Part shown: positions 1 to 8,776 of the stretch, piece after piece
Layout: each line of letters begins with the position of its first letter
How positions within the stretch are numbered: the stretch's first letter is position 1
Assembly: GCF_006175985.1 (NCBI RefSeq)
Contig: NZ_SRSH01000001.1
Location: 186,001 to 250,000, forward strand
Length of the DNA: 64,000 bases
Direction: 5' to 3'
Origin: Methylotetracoccus oryzae
Lineage (GTDB): Bacteria > Pseudomonadota > Gammaproteobacteria > Methylococcales > Methylococcaceae
The notes under the pieces: generated by a model
The model's database searches: none
The model's input: the letters and a program-made list of their open reading frames with translations, nothing else
What the model was told of the DNA's origin: nothing
Program-made: the position numbers and the translations under genes

Positions 1-1
1 T

Positions 2-637
2 TTCGAGACCTTTGTGCGCGAGATCGGCTGGCGCGAATTCGCCTACCACCTCCTCTATCATTTCCCCGCGACGACCGACGCACCGCTGGATCCCCGCTTC
101 GTGGATTTCCCCTGGGCCGACGGCGATCAGGCCGAAACCCTCGCGCGCTGGCAGCGGGGCCAGACCGGAATCCCCCTGATCGACGCCGGTATGCGCGAGC
201 TATGGCATACCGGCTGGATGCACAACCGCGTCCGCATGGCCGTCGCGTCATTCCTGACGAAGAATCTCCGCCTGCCCTGGCTGGCGGGAGCGCGATGGTT
301 CTGGGACACCCTGGTCGATGCCGATCTCGCGAGCAACACGCTGGGCTGGCAGTGGAGCGCCGGCTGCGGCGCCGACGCCGCCCCGTATTTTCGCGTCTTC
401 AATCCGGTACTGCAGGGTCAGCGGTTCGACGGACGTGGGGCCTATGTCAGGCGCTGGGTGCCCGAACTGGCGCGGCTAGACGACAAGGTGCTGCACGAGC
501 CGTGGATCGCCGATCGCCAGCGGCTCGCCGCAGCCGGTATCGAACTGGGCCGGAGTTACCCCGAGCCGATCGTCGATCTGCGCGAAAGTCGCCTGCAGGC
601 CTTGGCGGCCTACGCGATGATGAAGGAGAAGAACTGA
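2..637 (+). CDS. phrB: Deoxyribodipyrimidine photolyase, C-terminal part (gene cut by window edge)
   Basis: This is the C-terminal 211 residues of a cryptochrome/photolyase-family flavoprotein, which uses light and FAD to split UV-induced cyclobutane pyrimidine dimers. The frame is open from base 2, so the true start lies upstream of the window. The visible part is the all-helical FAD-binding domain: the GWREFAYHLL helix, the WHTGWMHNRVRM segment that lines the flavin and DNA-binding pocket, and the WQWSAGCGADAAPYFRVFNP segment, all hallmarks of class I CPD photolyases. The end (last residues MMKEKN) is a normal family C-terminus. It converges on the cysZ-like gene with 28 bp between the stops. 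A (6-4) photolyase or cryptochrome is less likely given the strongly CPD-like motifs, but the N-terminal antenna domain that would help is not visible. Confidence 0.93.
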   Translation, partial: FETFVREIGWREFAYHLLYHFPATTDAPLDPRFVDFPWADGDQAETLARWQRGQTGIPLIDAGMRELWHTGWMHNRVRMAVASFLTKNLRLPWLAGARWFWDTLVDADLASNTLGWQWSAGCGADAAPYFRVFNPVLQGQRFDGRGAYVRRWVPELARLDDKVLHEPWIADRQRLAAAGIELGRSYPEPIVDLRESRLQALAAYAMMKEKN

Positions 638-665
638 ACCGGTGGCGGCGCACCGGGAACAACGC

Positions 666-1406
666 TCACGTGCGCCTTCGCTCCCGGTCGACCACGGCGA
701 GCGACGCGGCCGCCACCGCGGCCGGCGGCACCAGAACGTTGAGTAACGGCACGCTCAGACCTACTTGCACCGTCAGGCCGAACAGCAATCGCAGCAGGCC
801 CATCTCCTTTAGCCGGGATTCCTGCTCCGCGAACGTCAAGCCCAGGGTATCCAGTGGATAGGAGAAGTAGTTCCGGGTGATGTACCACGCCGTGACCCCG
901 AGCCACAGCGGCGGCGCGATCATGTTGATGCCCGGGATCACGAACAGCACCAAGACAGGCAAGGCGCGCAGCAGGAATCCGAGAACGCGCCGTAGCTCTG
1001 CGGACATGCTGCGCCAGGTCGAGCGAACGATGCCGTCGCCGCGAGCGCGATCCAGCACGCCGGCCTGGCCAAGCAACCGATCGGCCAAGAGTGCATGGAA
1101 CGGGGCCCCGAGGACATTGGCCACCAGCGTGAACGTGAAGAACACCAGCAGCACGAACAAGGCCCCAAACACCGGCCATAGGATCCAGCGCAGAAAATCG
1201 AGCCAGGCTGGCAGAATCCACTGCAGGAATAGCTCGAAATAGTGCCCCGCGACCCACAAGGCCAACGAAAATACGACGAGGTTGATCAGTAAGGGTGCGA
1301 TGACCAGCAGACGGATGTCCCGCTGCCTGAGCCGGGTGAAGCCCCGTAGCAGCAGCGTGGCCCCGGCCAGCGCATTCGGCTTGTGTTGCTTGGTGGCGGA
1401 TGACAT
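666..1406 (-). CDS. cysZ: EI24/CysZ-family membrane protein
   Basis: A 246-residue integral inner-membrane protein of the CysZ/EI24 family; E. coli CysZ moves sulfate into the cytoplasm for cysteine synthesis. The ATG at 1406 gives MSSATKQH and a normal family length; a longer reading to 1475 adds basic, unconserved residues and was not used. Hydrophobic segments lie near residues 30-55, 60-100 (two close helices) and 145-190 (two more), with the family's typical NxxxxPF-type stretch (VANVLGAPFHALLADRL) after the second pair and a YFSYPLD motif near residue 185. It is separated from glrR by about 95 bp and reads in the same direction, so it could be transcribed behind the glrKR operon. No sulfate-assimilation genes are adjacent, so the substrate is an inference from the family. 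Confidence 0.82.
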   Translation of the reverse strand: MSSATKQHKPNALAGATLLLRGFTRLRQRDIRLLVIAPLLINLVVFSLALWVAGHYFELFLQWILPAWLDFLRWILWPVFGALFVLLVFFTFTLVANVLGAPFHALLADRLLGQAGVLDRARGDGIVRSTWRSMSAELRRVLGFLLRALPVLVLFVIPGINMIAPPLWLGVTAWYITRNYFSYPLDTLGLTFAEQESRLKEMGLLRLLFGLTVQVGLSVPLLNVLVPPAAVAAASLAVVDRERRRT

Positions 1407-1501
1407 GAGCTTTCGGATCGAGTTCAGCGTATGAGCGGAATGACCGCGGCGACACCCCCTCACGCTTCGTGGCACTTAAGCCTGGGGCGATGCCTCAGGG
1501 C

Positions 1502-2857
1502 TCAGGATTCAGAGGTTTCCTTGAAGAAGCTGGGGTTCATACCGTAGCGACTCAGCAGTCGATAGAACTCCGTCCGGTTCCGTTTGGCGAGTTTGGCGGC
1601 CTGGGAGACGTTGCCGTTGGTGCTTTGGAGCAACCGGGCAAGGTAATTGCGTTCGAACTGTTCCTTGGCCTCCTGCAACGGGAGAAATGTACCGGGCGCA
1701 TCACGCAGTGCATTCTGCACCAGGCTCAATGGAATCAGCGATGTGGTCGACAGCGCCAGGCATTGCTCTACGACGTTCCGCAATTGCCGAATGTTGCCGG
1801 GCCAGTGGAACGACACCAGCACCTCCATGGCCTCCGGCGAAAACCCACGAACATCAGCCGCATATGTTTCCGCAAGTTCGCGCAGGAAGTGTTGGGCGAG
1901 CAGCGTGATGTCCTCGGGGCGTTCCTGCAGCGTCGGCAGCGTCAGTGTGACGACGCTGAGACGATAGTAGAGGTCTTCCCGGAACTTGCCCTCGGCCATG
2001 GCCTGTTCCATGTCCATATGCGTCGCGCAAACGATACGCACATCAACCGACTCATCCTGCACGGCCCCGATCGGCCGCACCGACATCTCCTGCACCGCGC
2101 GCAGCAACTTGGCCTGAAACGGCTTCGGCATGTCGCCGATCTCGTCCAGGAACAAGGTTCCGCCGGAAGCCGCGCGAAACAGCCCGTCGTGGTCTCGCAG
2201 CGCACCCGTGAAGGCGCCCTTCCGGTAACCAAAGATCTCGGCCTCGAACAAATTGTCGGGGATCGCGCTGCAATTGACCGCGATGAACGGCCCTTCGCGC
2301 CGCGGACTTGCCTCATGGATGGCGCGCGCCATCAGTTCCTTGCCAGTGCCGCTCTGCCCGCTTAGGAACACATTCGCGCGTCCCTGAGCGACCCGGAACG
2401 CCTGACTCAGCAATTCCTCCATCAAGGGGCTCTTGGTGAGCACCGCTCGTCGCCAGGGCTCCACGTCCTCGGCCACTTCGGACATGCCGTTGTAGCGCGT
2501 GGCCTCGTTCAGTTTCTCGATCAGTAAACTGTGGTTGACCGGCTTCGATACGAAGCCGAAGACCCCTTCCCGCGTGGCGTCAACCGCGTCCTCGATGGTA
2601 CCGTGCGCCGTCATGATGATGACAGGTAACGTCGGGTACTGTTCGCGGAGAATCTTGAACAGACCGATCCCGTCGATGTCGTCCATCCGCAGATCGGTGA
2701 CGACCACATGCGGACGGAACAGGACGCAGCACGTCAGGGCTTCCTGACTGCCCGCAACACTTTCAACAGTAAAGCCGGCGGCCACCAGGCGCAGCTTAAG
2801 CAGACGCAGAAGATCCGGGTCGTCGTCGACCAGCAGAATTCGCTTGCGACTAATCAT
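1502..2857 (-). CDS. glrR: Sigma-54-dependent response regulator, GlrR/QseF type
   Basis: A 451-residue NtrC-type activator. Residues 1-120 are a receiver domain with the acidic pair at 11-13 and the phosphoacceptor Asp55 (VVTDLRMDD), plus Lys105. Residues about 145-380 form a sigma-54 AAA+ domain: Walker A GQSGTGKE at 167-174, the sigma-54 contact motif GAFTGA at 214-219, Walker [10 protein letters not shown] at 232-240. Residues 413-437 form a Fis-type helix-turn-helix ([20 protein letters not shown]). Its close match in layout to GlrR/QseF, and its position third in a kinase-QseG-regulator operon, support that name. In E. coli GlrR drives sigma-54 promoters such as those of the small RNA glmY; no such target was recognised in this window. 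The start overlaps the preceding gene by 8 bp, implying translational coupling. Confidence 0.93.
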   Translation of the reverse strand: MISRKRILLVDDDPDLLRLLKLRLVAAGFTVESVAGSQEALTCCVLFRPHVVVTDLRMDDIDGIGLFKILREQYPTLPVIIMTAHGTIEDAVDATREGVFGFVSKPVNHSLLIEKLNEATRYNGMSEVAEDVEPWRRAVLTKSPLMEELLSQAFRVAQGRANVFLSGQSGTGKELMARAIHEASPRREGPFIAVNCSAIPDNLFEAEIFGYRKGAFTGALRDHDGLFRAASGGTLFLDEIGDMPKPFQAKLLRAVQEMSVRPIGAVQDESVDVRIVCATHMDMEQAMAEGKFREDLYYRLSVVTLTLPTLQERPEDITLLAQHFLRELAETYAADVRGFSPEAMEVLVSFHWPGNIRQLRNVVEQCLALSTTSLIPLSLVQNALRDAPGTFLPLQEAKEQFERNYLARLLQSTNGNVSQAAKLAKRNRTEFYRLLSRYGMNPSFFKETSES

Positions 2858-3545
2858 AATCTTCTCGCCTCTCGGTTTCGTTGATCTCCCGCTCGATGGA
2901 CTTCAGCGCGTCCAGCTTCTCCTTCAGTTGCCGGGCCTCCGCATCGCGCGATCTGACCGATTGACTCAGGCCCTGCTCGACCGATTTCAATTCGTCTACG
3001 CGTTGTTTCAGTTGCCGCGCCTCGGCATCGCGCGACTTCATCCGCCGGTAGGTGTCCCGCACCTGACTGATCGACTGGCGGTGCCGTGACATGGATTGTT
3101 TCAGGTTATAACGCGCTCGACGCAGCGCGCGTTCAAGTTCCTGCCGCTCGGCGGCGGCCTCGACCCGTCCCTCCGCAGCAAGTATCTGGACCGTTAGAAA
3201 GTTTCGAAGCATCGGATCGGTGACGACGGCCCGCATGGCCTGCACTTCGCGCGTGGTCGCACGTAGATCGCCGCATCCGGGCGGCGCTGTCTGCGCAATG
3301 AACAGGTGGAACAGTACCGGCAGCTGACGATCACCCCGATAGATGCTCAGCACCCGTTGGCACTCGAAGGCACGGCCAGCGGCATCAAGCACCGCCAGCG
3401 AGGCCCCGTAGGCCACCAGTGCACTCGCGCTGGCCTCACGGTACGGTCCGGCAGATGCAGGAGGCAGGTACGGATCTTTAGCCCTCGGCGGGTCGAAGCC
3501 GGCACAGGACGCAAGCCCGAGAGCCGCTGCGAGGCACATTGCCAT
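2850..3545 (-). CDS. qseG: QseG-like outer-membrane lipoprotein with coiled-coil C-terminus
   Basis: A 231-residue lipoprotein lying between the GlrK-type kinase and GlrR-type regulator, the position held by QseG in enterobacteria, where it contacts the kinase from the outer membrane. The ATG at 3545 gives a short signal peptide ending in a lipobox (LASC, Cys about residue 17). The middle has a small globular region with conserved Cys pairs; the last 100 residues are predicted coiled coil and contain a tandem 28-residue repeat (SRDAEARQLK at the start of each copy, 84 bp apart). A GTG at 3554 is an alternative start. Sequence similarity to enteric QseG is weak by eye, so the name rests mainly on synteny, lipobox and coiled coil. 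Confidence 0.75.
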   Translation of the reverse strand: MAMCLAAALGLASCAGFDPPRAKDPYLPPASAGPYREASASALVAYGASLAVLDAAGRAFECQRVLSIYRGDRQLPVLFHLFIAQTAPPGCGDLRATTREVQAMRAVVTDPMLRNFLTVQILAAEGRVEAAAERQELERALRRARYNLKQSMSRHRQSISQVRDTYRRMKSRDAEARQLKQRVDELKSVEQGLSQSVRSRDAEARQLKEKLDALKSIEREINETERREDYD

Positions 3546-3564
3546 GGTCGCCACAGCGCTCAAA

Positions 3565-5109
3565 TCATACCTGCGGATCGATCGGCATCCGCACGCGGAA
3601 GACCGCGCCGGATTGGCCGGATTCAGCATCGGAAACGTCGATCTTCCCTTGATGGCTGGCCACGCACTCGCGGACAATTGCCAGTCCGAGCCCGCTGCCC
3701 TTGACCCCGGCATCGCGTCCCGATGATGACCGATAGAACGGCTCGAAAATCAAGCCTCTCTCATCGGGCCTGACCCCCGGACCGTCGTCGCGGATTTCCA
3801 AGTGGAGATAGCCATCCCGCTCGGCCAGCAGAATGTCTATCGTTCCACAGTCCTTCACGTATTTAACCGCATTTGACAACAAGTTATCAACGACGAGGCG
3901 CAACTGGGCACGATTGCCGGACATCACCACGGGGCTCAGGCGCTGAACCAGACTGACCGATTTCGCCCGCAGCCGCAGTTCATAGTCGCGCACCACGGCG
4001 CGAACCAACTCCCGCATATCCACACGCTGGAACTTCACACCCTCCCGGGATGCGCTGGCGGAACCGTAGTGGATCAATTCGCTGATCAGATGCTCGAGCC
4101 GGCTGGTGTTGCTCAGCATGATTTCAATGATGCCCCGCTGCTCCGAGTTGATTTCCCCGACGATCTGGTCAGCCAGCAGGGTGGCACCCTCATGAATGTT
4201 CGCGAGCGGTGTCTTGAGTTCATGCGATACATTTCGGACGAACTGCTGTTTGGCCCACTCCAGCGTCGTCAACTGATCGCGCAGCCACTCCAGACGCTGG
4301 CCCAGGTAACGAAGGTCGCTGGGTCCGGAAACGCTGATCGTGTCCTGGAGGTTGCCGATCCCCAGTTGCCGGATGGCACGGTCGAACTGTCGCACGGGAT
4401 GGGTGATCAGATGGATAAAGACCGCAATGACCAGCAGCGAAACGGGGACCAGGATTCCCGTCGTTAGAAGTATGCCGTTCTGTACGTCCGACGCTTCGAG
4501 TTCGAGTTCAGCGACCATCCGGTCGATGGATGCAGCCGCCGTCAGGCCAATCTCTTCCCCGAGTTCGTTCATTTTGTCGAACAGCGCGTCCGGGAGCTGA
4601 TTCAGTGCCGGCTTAGCGGCTTTGACTGCCGCTGCCTCACGCTCCGGCGCCAGCGACGCATTACCGGTTCCCGGCAGCGAGGCCAAACGATTCACCTCGC
4701 GAAACAGGGTCTCGCTGAGATTTCGCAGCGACTGCAACTGAACATGCAGCCCAGGGTCATCCGTCTGTGTGACCAACTGTGAGATGATCTGATTGACCTG
4801 TCGATGGGTCACCCAGGAGGCCTCTTCCAGCGCCGGCTCCTTCAGTACCAGGAACTGCTTGACCTTGCGCTCATTGGCTAGCAGGCGTTCGCGCAGGACC
4901 TGCGTCTTTTGCGAGATCTCCGCCACCCGATACGCCGTGCGCTTGGAATATCGGGCGAATTCCTCCAGCGCCGCAAAGCTGAAGGCGACCGCCAGCACAC
5001 TGGGCAGCACACTCAACGCAAAACCCGCAATCACCAGGCTTCGCAGCGAGAACCGGGAGACCAGCGTGGTTGAAAGTGACATCGCGATGAACGCGCTTAC
5101 CGGGAACAC
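3565..5109 (-). CDS. glrK: Sensor histidine kinase, GlrK/QseE type
   Basis: A 514-residue membrane-bound kinase. Helix near residues 24-47, a periplasmic four-helix-like region to about 210 with predicted coiled coil, second helix about 213-235, a HAMP linker, then a HisKA domain with the phosphorylated His296 in SHELKTPL, and an HATPase domain with the N-box (NLLSNAVKY, about 409-417), DDGPGV (441-446) and GSGLGLA (471-477). The GTG at 5109 is preceded by AGGAG and was chosen; an ATG at 5082 is possible and would shorten the N-terminus by nine residues. It heads the glrK-qseG-glrR operon. By analogy with E. coli it would phosphorylate GlrR in response to envelope or growth-phase signals; the actual signal cannot be read from sequence. 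Confidence 0.9.
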   Translation of the reverse strand: MFPVSAFIAMSLSTTLVSRFSLRSLVIAGFALSVLPSVLAVAFSFAALEEFARYSKRTAYRVAEISQKTQVLRERLLANERKVKQFLVLKEPALEEASWVTHRQVNQIISQLVTQTDDPGLHVQLQSLRNLSETLFREVNRLASLPGTGNASLAPEREAAAVKAAKPALNQLPDALFDKMNELGEEIGLTAAASIDRMVAELELEASDVQNGILLTTGILVPVSLLVIAVFIHLITHPVRQFDRAIRQLGIGNLQDTISVSGPSDLRYLGQRLEWLRDQLTTLEWAKQQFVRNVSHELKTPLANIHEGATLLADQIVGEINSEQRGIIEIMLSNTSRLEHLISELIHYGSASASREGVKFQRVDMRELVRAVVRDYELRLRAKSVSLVQRLSPVVMSGNRAQLRLVVDNLLSNAVKYVKDCGTIDILLAERDGYLHLEIRDDGPGVRPDERGLIFEPFYRSSSGRDAGVKGSGLGLAIVRECVASHQGKIDVSDAESGQSGAVFRVRMPIDPQV

Positions 5110-5246
5110 GGCTCTCCTGCTGAATGTCCGGGGGGACGGTCAGGCATGCCGGCTGTTGAACCTGGGACGCAAGTCCATCGGCGCGCCGCCGGCGCGTTAC
5201 AATTCGCCGCCATGGCCGCCACCCTCAGACTGACCGGGACTTTTTC

Positions 5247-6005
5247 ATGGCATCGCTCGATATGAGGCCTGAACGCTGGTACCCGTTCGCCGCCCTCGCG
5301 CTGCTCTTGGCGTCATGGCACGCCGCCGCGCTCTGGGCCACCTCCCCACTGCTGCCTACGCCGGTGCAGGTGCTCAAGGTATTTATCGTCGAAGTGGCAG
5401 AAGGAGGGCTACTGTACCATCTGGGTATTACGATGGCCCGGCTGGCAGTCAGTTTTGTGCTCGCCATGACCCTCGGCGGCGCGCTCGGCGTGATGCTGGG
5501 TCGATACCGGGCTCTCGACCGCTTCTTTGATATCTGGTTGATGCTGTTTCTGAATATTCCGGCACTCGTGACGATCATCCTGTGTTACGTGTGGCTCGGG
5601 CTGAGCGAGGCAGCAGCCATAACGGCCGTGGTCATCAACAAGGTTCCGAGCGTCGTCGTGACCCTGCGAGAGGGAACTCGGGCACTCGATACGGACCTGC
5701 TGGAGATGGCTCGGGCGTACCGCTTCGGAAGCTGGAAGACCCTGCGCCACGTGATCTGGCCCCAACTGCTGCCGTACATGATGGCCGCCTCACGCACGGG
5801 CCTCGCTCTGATCTGGAAGATCATCCTGGTCGTCGAACTGTTGGGACGCAGCAACGGGATGGGCTACCAGCTGCAGCTGTTTTTTCAAATGTTCGACGTT
5901 TCGGCCATTCTCGCCTATACCTTCGCCTTCGTGATCGTCGTGCAGACGGTCGAATCTTTCGTATTCAAGCCGCTGGACCTTCGCTCCAGACGCTGGCGCC
6001 GATGA
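5247..6005 (+). CDS. ABC transporter permease, nitrate/sulfonate/taurine (SsuC/TauC) type
   Basis: A 252-residue inner-membrane permease with about six hydrophobic helices and the cytoplasmic EAA-like coupling loop (EMARAYRFGSWKTLRHVIWP, near residues 153-172) that docks on the ATPase. Length and layout fit the NitT/TauT/SsuC class of importers for small organic anions. An internal ATG at 5262 is an alternative start. The stop overlaps the next gene in an ATGA junction, so permease and ATPase are translationally coupled. The gene is divergent from glrK. No periplasmic substrate-binding protein is encoded beside it, so the substrate cannot be inferred, and the binding protein must be elsewhere or absent. 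Confidence 0.88.
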   Translation: MASLDMRPERWYPFAALALLLASWHAAALWATSPLLPTPVQVLKVFIVEVAEGGLLYHLGITMARLAVSFVLAMTLGGALGVMLGRYRALDRFFDIWLMLFLNIPALVTIILCYVWLGLSEAAAITAVVINKVPSVVVTLREGTRALDTDLLEMARAYRFGSWKTLRHVIWPQLLPYMMAASRTGLALIWKIILVVELLGRSNGMGYQLQLFFQMFDVSAILAYTFAFVIVVQTVESFVFKPLDLRSRRWRR

Positions 6006-6748
6006 CCACTCAAGTGCGGATCGAGGTTTCCCGCAAAGTTTTCCCGGCAAGTGTCAATGGCCTGCCGCTGACCGTGCTTGCCGGCCTGTCGTTAACGCTG
6101 GACGCCGGCGAGTTCGTCTGCCTGGTGGGACCTTCCGGATGCGGCAAGAGCACGCTGCTCAACATCGTCGCCGGTCTCGACCGCAGCTTCGAAGGATCGG
6201 TGGAGTTCGGCGACAGCGCCGAGCCACATCGCGTCGGTCACGTTTTCCAGGAGCCGCGGCTGTTGCCCTGGCGCACGGTAAGGCAGAACATCGAACTCGC
6301 GCTTACGGCCGAGGATGCCGATGCCGATCTGGTCGATCATCTGCTCGATGTCATGGAGCTTTCGGCATTTCAGCATCAGTACCCGGAGCGCCTCTCGCTC
6401 GGCATGAGTCGGCGCGTCGCCCTGGTTCGCGCGTTCGCCATCAAACCGACACTCCTGATCATGGACGAGCCCTTCGTGTCGCTGGACGCCCCCATCGCGC
6501 GCCGGATCCGGGAACAACTGGTCCGAGTCTGGCACGAGCGGCCCCACACCGTGTTGTTCGTCACGCATGATCTCCGCGAGGCAATCGCCCTGGCCGACCG
6601 GCTGGCGTTCCTGTGCGCGCCACCGGCGCGCGTCGTGGCTGAGGTCCAGGTCGACCTGCCGCGCGATGATCGCGGCCGGGAGTCTGCCATAGAAGCCTTT
6701 CGGAAACGCCTGATAGCGGACCATCCCGACGTGGCCCGGCTGGTCTGA
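6002..6748 (+). CDS. ABC transporter ATP-binding protein, SsuB/TauB-like
   Basis: A 248-residue ATPase that energises the permease encoded just upstream. Walker A GPSGCGKST is near residues 44-52, the Q-loop region reads VFQEPRLLPW, Walker B is LLIMDEP followed by a D-loop SLDA, and the switch histidine is in FVTHD. The ABC signature reads LSLGM instead of the canonical LSGGQ or LSGGM, so the third position is Leu rather than Gly; this variant is retained within an otherwise intact protein. ATG at 6002 overlaps the permease stop (ATGA). Converges with the small lipoprotein gene about 80 bp downstream. Confidence 0.9.
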   Translation: MTTQVRIEVSRKVFPASVNGLPLTVLAGLSLTLDAGEFVCLVGPSGCGKSTLLNIVAGLDRSFEGSVEFGDSAEPHRVGHVFQEPRLLPWRTVRQNIELALTAEDADADLVDHLLDVMELSAFQHQYPERLSLGMSRRVALVRAFAIKPTLLIMDEPFVSLDAPIARRIREQLVRVWHERPHTVLFVTHDLREAIALADRLAFLCAPPARVVAEVQVDLPRDDRGRESAIEAFRKRLIADHPDVARLV

Positions 6749-6827
6749 AGTAGAACGCGGAATCCTGCAACGGACCCGCTGGGCCGGCGCACACCGGGGC
6801 GGTCGCCGCATTCGGACTGAAGCCAGG

Positions 6828-7121
6828 TCAATAGCGCTCGTAATAGGCGCGGAACGACGCGGACACCGGCCAGAATACCGTCTCCGCTGCGGCCGTGACG
6901 GGCAACACCAGACCCGCGGCGACGCGCTCCGGTATCGTCGGCGTGGTCTGCATCGAGAATTCGCTAAGCAGGGTCTTTCGGTCGTCCGTGACCAGGGCGT
7001 ACTGCAGTCGCGTATCGTGGAAACTGGCGGGAGTTTCGCCGATGTCGCGCACGGGTGGCGTGGTGCAGGCCGCCAGCGTCGACAGCGCGATACCAGCACC
7101 CGCCGACGTGCACCGCATCAT
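6828..7121 (-). CDS. Small lipoprotein of unknown function
   Basis: A 97-residue predicted lipoprotein. The ATG at 7121 gives a compact signal sequence with lipobox LAAC, lipidated Cys at residue 19, followed by TTPP and a mature part of under 80 residues ending in ASFRAYYERY. An in-frame ATG at 7184 would add an unconserved 21-residue leader in front of the signal peptide. The mature sequence contains a mildly hydrophobic stretch (RVAAGLVLPVTAAAETVFWP) that might insert in or lie on a membrane. I do not recognise the family. It stands alone between convergent ABC genes and the divergent yjbQ-like gene. Confidence 0.7.
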   Translation of the reverse strand: MMRCTSAGAGIALSTLAACTTPPVRDIGETPASFHDTRLQYALVTDDRKTLLSEFSMQTTPTIPERVAAGLVLPVTAAAETVFWPVSASFRAYYERY

Positions 7122-7264
7122 CAGCGACCTGTCGGCTGAGCTTCGGGGAGACCCGTCGGCACGGGGCGCATGACTGCCGGTCATCGACGTGAGACCTCGC
7201 TGCAGAATCGTCGGAAAGAATGCGTCGTCTTCGGCTTTCCCGAGCCAGAGAGCCTCGCTGCTGT

Positions 7265-7294
7265 GTGACCTCGACAGCACTTCGAGGCTATCAT
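7265..7294 (+). promoter_or_regulatory. Candidate sigma70 promoter of the yjbQ-family gene
   Basis: GTGACC (7265-7270) and TATCAT (7289-7294) are separated by 18 bases, an acceptable -35/-10 pair about 95 bases before the ATG at 7388. Found by eye only. Confidence 0.35.
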
Positions 7295-7387
7295 TTCGAA
7301 ACGCTCTGGCTACGCCGGGCCGCCCCGGTGCGGCGACCACACGCCAAAGCGATCTCCAAAGCCTTCTCAGAGTCTGTCGGAGCAGCC

Positions 7388-7807
7388 ATGAAAAGTTACC
7401 GTAAGGAATTGTGGTTCACTGTGCCAACCCGCATGGGTTTCGTCAACATCACCCCCGAGATCGAGGCCTGTCTCGCCGAAAGCGGCGTGCGCGAGGGCTT
7501 GGTACTCGTCAACGCCATGCACATTACCGCCAGTGTCTTCATCAACGACGATGAACGGGGCTTGCATCATGACTACTCGGTGTGGCTCGAGCGCCTGGCG
7601 CCGCACGAACCGATTCGCCAATACCGCCACAACGACACCGGCGAGGACAACGCCGATGCGCACATGAAGCGGCAGGTGATGGGACGCGAGGTCGTCGTCG
7701 CGATCACCGAGGGTCGCCTCGACTTCGGACCATGGGAGCAGATCTTTTATGGCGAATTCGACGGTCGCCGCAGAAAGCGCGCACTGGTCAAGATCATCGG
7801 CGAGTAA
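7388..7807 (+). CDS. yjbQ: YjbQ-family protein (UPF0047)
   Basis: A 139-residue cytoplasmic protein of the YjbQ/UPF0047 family, small beta-rich proteins that form trimers; some members have weak thiamine-phosphate synthase activity in vitro but the physiological role is unsettled. Family motifs visible are [12 protein letters not shown] near residues 45-56, the LHHD segment that follows, and the block [19 protein letters not shown] near 80-98, which supplies the conserved metal- or phosphate-binding His and Asp residues. The ATG at 7388 is preceded by GGAG at good distance. Monocistronic; a short CCGCC/GGCGG hairpin follows the stop. Confidence 0.88.
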   Translation: MKSYRKELWFTVPTRMGFVNITPEIEACLAESGVREGLVLVNAMHITASVFINDDERGLHHDYSVWLERLAPHEPIRQYRHNDTGEDNADAHMKRQVMGREVVVAITEGRLDFGPWEQIFYGEFDGRRRKRALVKIIGE

Positions 7808-7813
7808 GGAGCA

Positions 7814-7827
7814 CCGCCGGCAGGCGG
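7814..7827. terminator. Short GC hairpin between convergent genes
   Basis: CCGCC, loop GGCA, GGCGG sits between the yjbQ stop and the stop of the convergent GIDE gene. It lacks a T-run, so a terminator role is only possible. Confidence 0.25.
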
Positions 7828-7831
7828 CCCC

Positions 7832-8770
7832 TCACCCGGCGAACCGGATGAGGAGCGCGGCGACCAGCGCCACGGACGACAGGATCAGGCATGCGGCGCT
7901 GGCGAGCGCATGGCGGGAATAGTCGGCAGTCAGGCGCGGAAACGGACGGCAGGACAGGAGGAAGGGATTGCCATCCGTGGGGCAGTCCAGCACGTACACA
8001 TCGCGCGGCGCGTCATCGTCCGTCGCACTCTCGCTGACGGCCGTCTCGGCCGCCTGCTGCGCCGCATCCCACTCGTTCAGGTCGATCGCGCCATCGTGGT
8101 TGCCGTCGAAACGGCGCAACAAGGCCGGCCGGTCCTTCTTCCATATCGCCAACAACTGCGAGACCTGTAGATTCGTATCGAGAAACCCGCCGCCTTGCAC
8201 GGTTCGGAAGCGTCCAGCAGCCCACAATCGCTGGCCGTCCTGGATACGCGCTTCCCGATAACGATAGACGCCCCGGTTACCGACATGCCGCAGCAGCGGT
8301 GAATCCGGAGCGAGCCCACCCGGCCGGCGATAGCGGCCGCGCCAACAGTCTTCACGCGCCGCGTAAACCTCGGCGCTGTCGGGATCGACGACACATAGCG
8401 CAGTGCCGTCATCGAGCCCGAAGAGCCCGTCGCTGACACCCTGTTCGATCGGCTCGGCGCCCTCGAACAAGCCGTCCTGATCGGGGTCGCGGGCCGTCTT
8501 TTCAACGGAGTAGCGGTACCAGACACAGGGCAGACCACTGAGTGGCGCGATGATGGGTTCGCCTGCAAGCCTACGCACCACGCCTTCCAGTTCAACGTAA
8601 CCCTGGGCTGCTGAGCGAATCCGGGAGGTAGGTGTGTCGGACAGCAGACGCGACCGGTGTATCGACCTGAACAGGTGGACCAGGCCGGCCAACGCTACGA
8701 CGGCCAGTACGCCGAAGGCGAGCCAGAATTGGTGCGGAGCGGTACCGCTGATCCACCCTACAATGGACAC
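7832..8770 (-). CDS. GIDE-domain membrane protein with two EF-hand-like loops
   Basis: A 312-residue protein with a helix at each end (residues about 14-34 and 287-309) and a large domain between them, the layout of bacterial GIDE (MULAN-like, without RING) proteins. Motifs such as EGVVRRLAGEPIIAPLSGLPCVWYRY near residues 62-87 and the late DCPTDGNPFLLS are typical. Unusually, two 12-residue loops match the calcium-binding EF-hand pattern: 95-106 (D95, D97, D99, G100, E106) and 222-233 (D222, N224, D226, G227, D230, E233); the second is a textbook loop. The gene follows lemA by 6 bp, a recurrent LemA-GIDE pairing. The biochemical role of the pair is not established; calcium binding here is inferred from the loops. 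Confidence 0.8.
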   Translation of the reverse strand: MSIVGWISGTAPHQFWLAFGVLAVVALAGLVHLFRSIHRSRLLSDTPTSRIRSAAQGYVELEGVVRRLAGEPIIAPLSGLPCVWYRYSVEKTARDPDQDGLFEGAEPIEQGVSDGLFGLDDGTALCVVDPDSAEVYAAREDCWRGRYRRPGGLAPDSPLLRHVGNRGVYRYREARIQDGQRLWAAGRFRTVQGGGFLDTNLQVSQLLAIWKKDRPALLRRFDGNHDGAIDLNEWDAAQQAAETAVSESATDDDAPRDVYVLDCPTDGNPFLLSCRPFPRLTADYSRHALASAACLILSSVALVAALLIRFAG

Positions 8771-8776
8771 GGCGGC

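Noticed and set aside
5212-5265. 17-codon frame ending in the permease start region (possible leader peptide)
   Set aside because: Too short to judge, no stem-loop arrangement for attenuation and no run of a regulatory codon.
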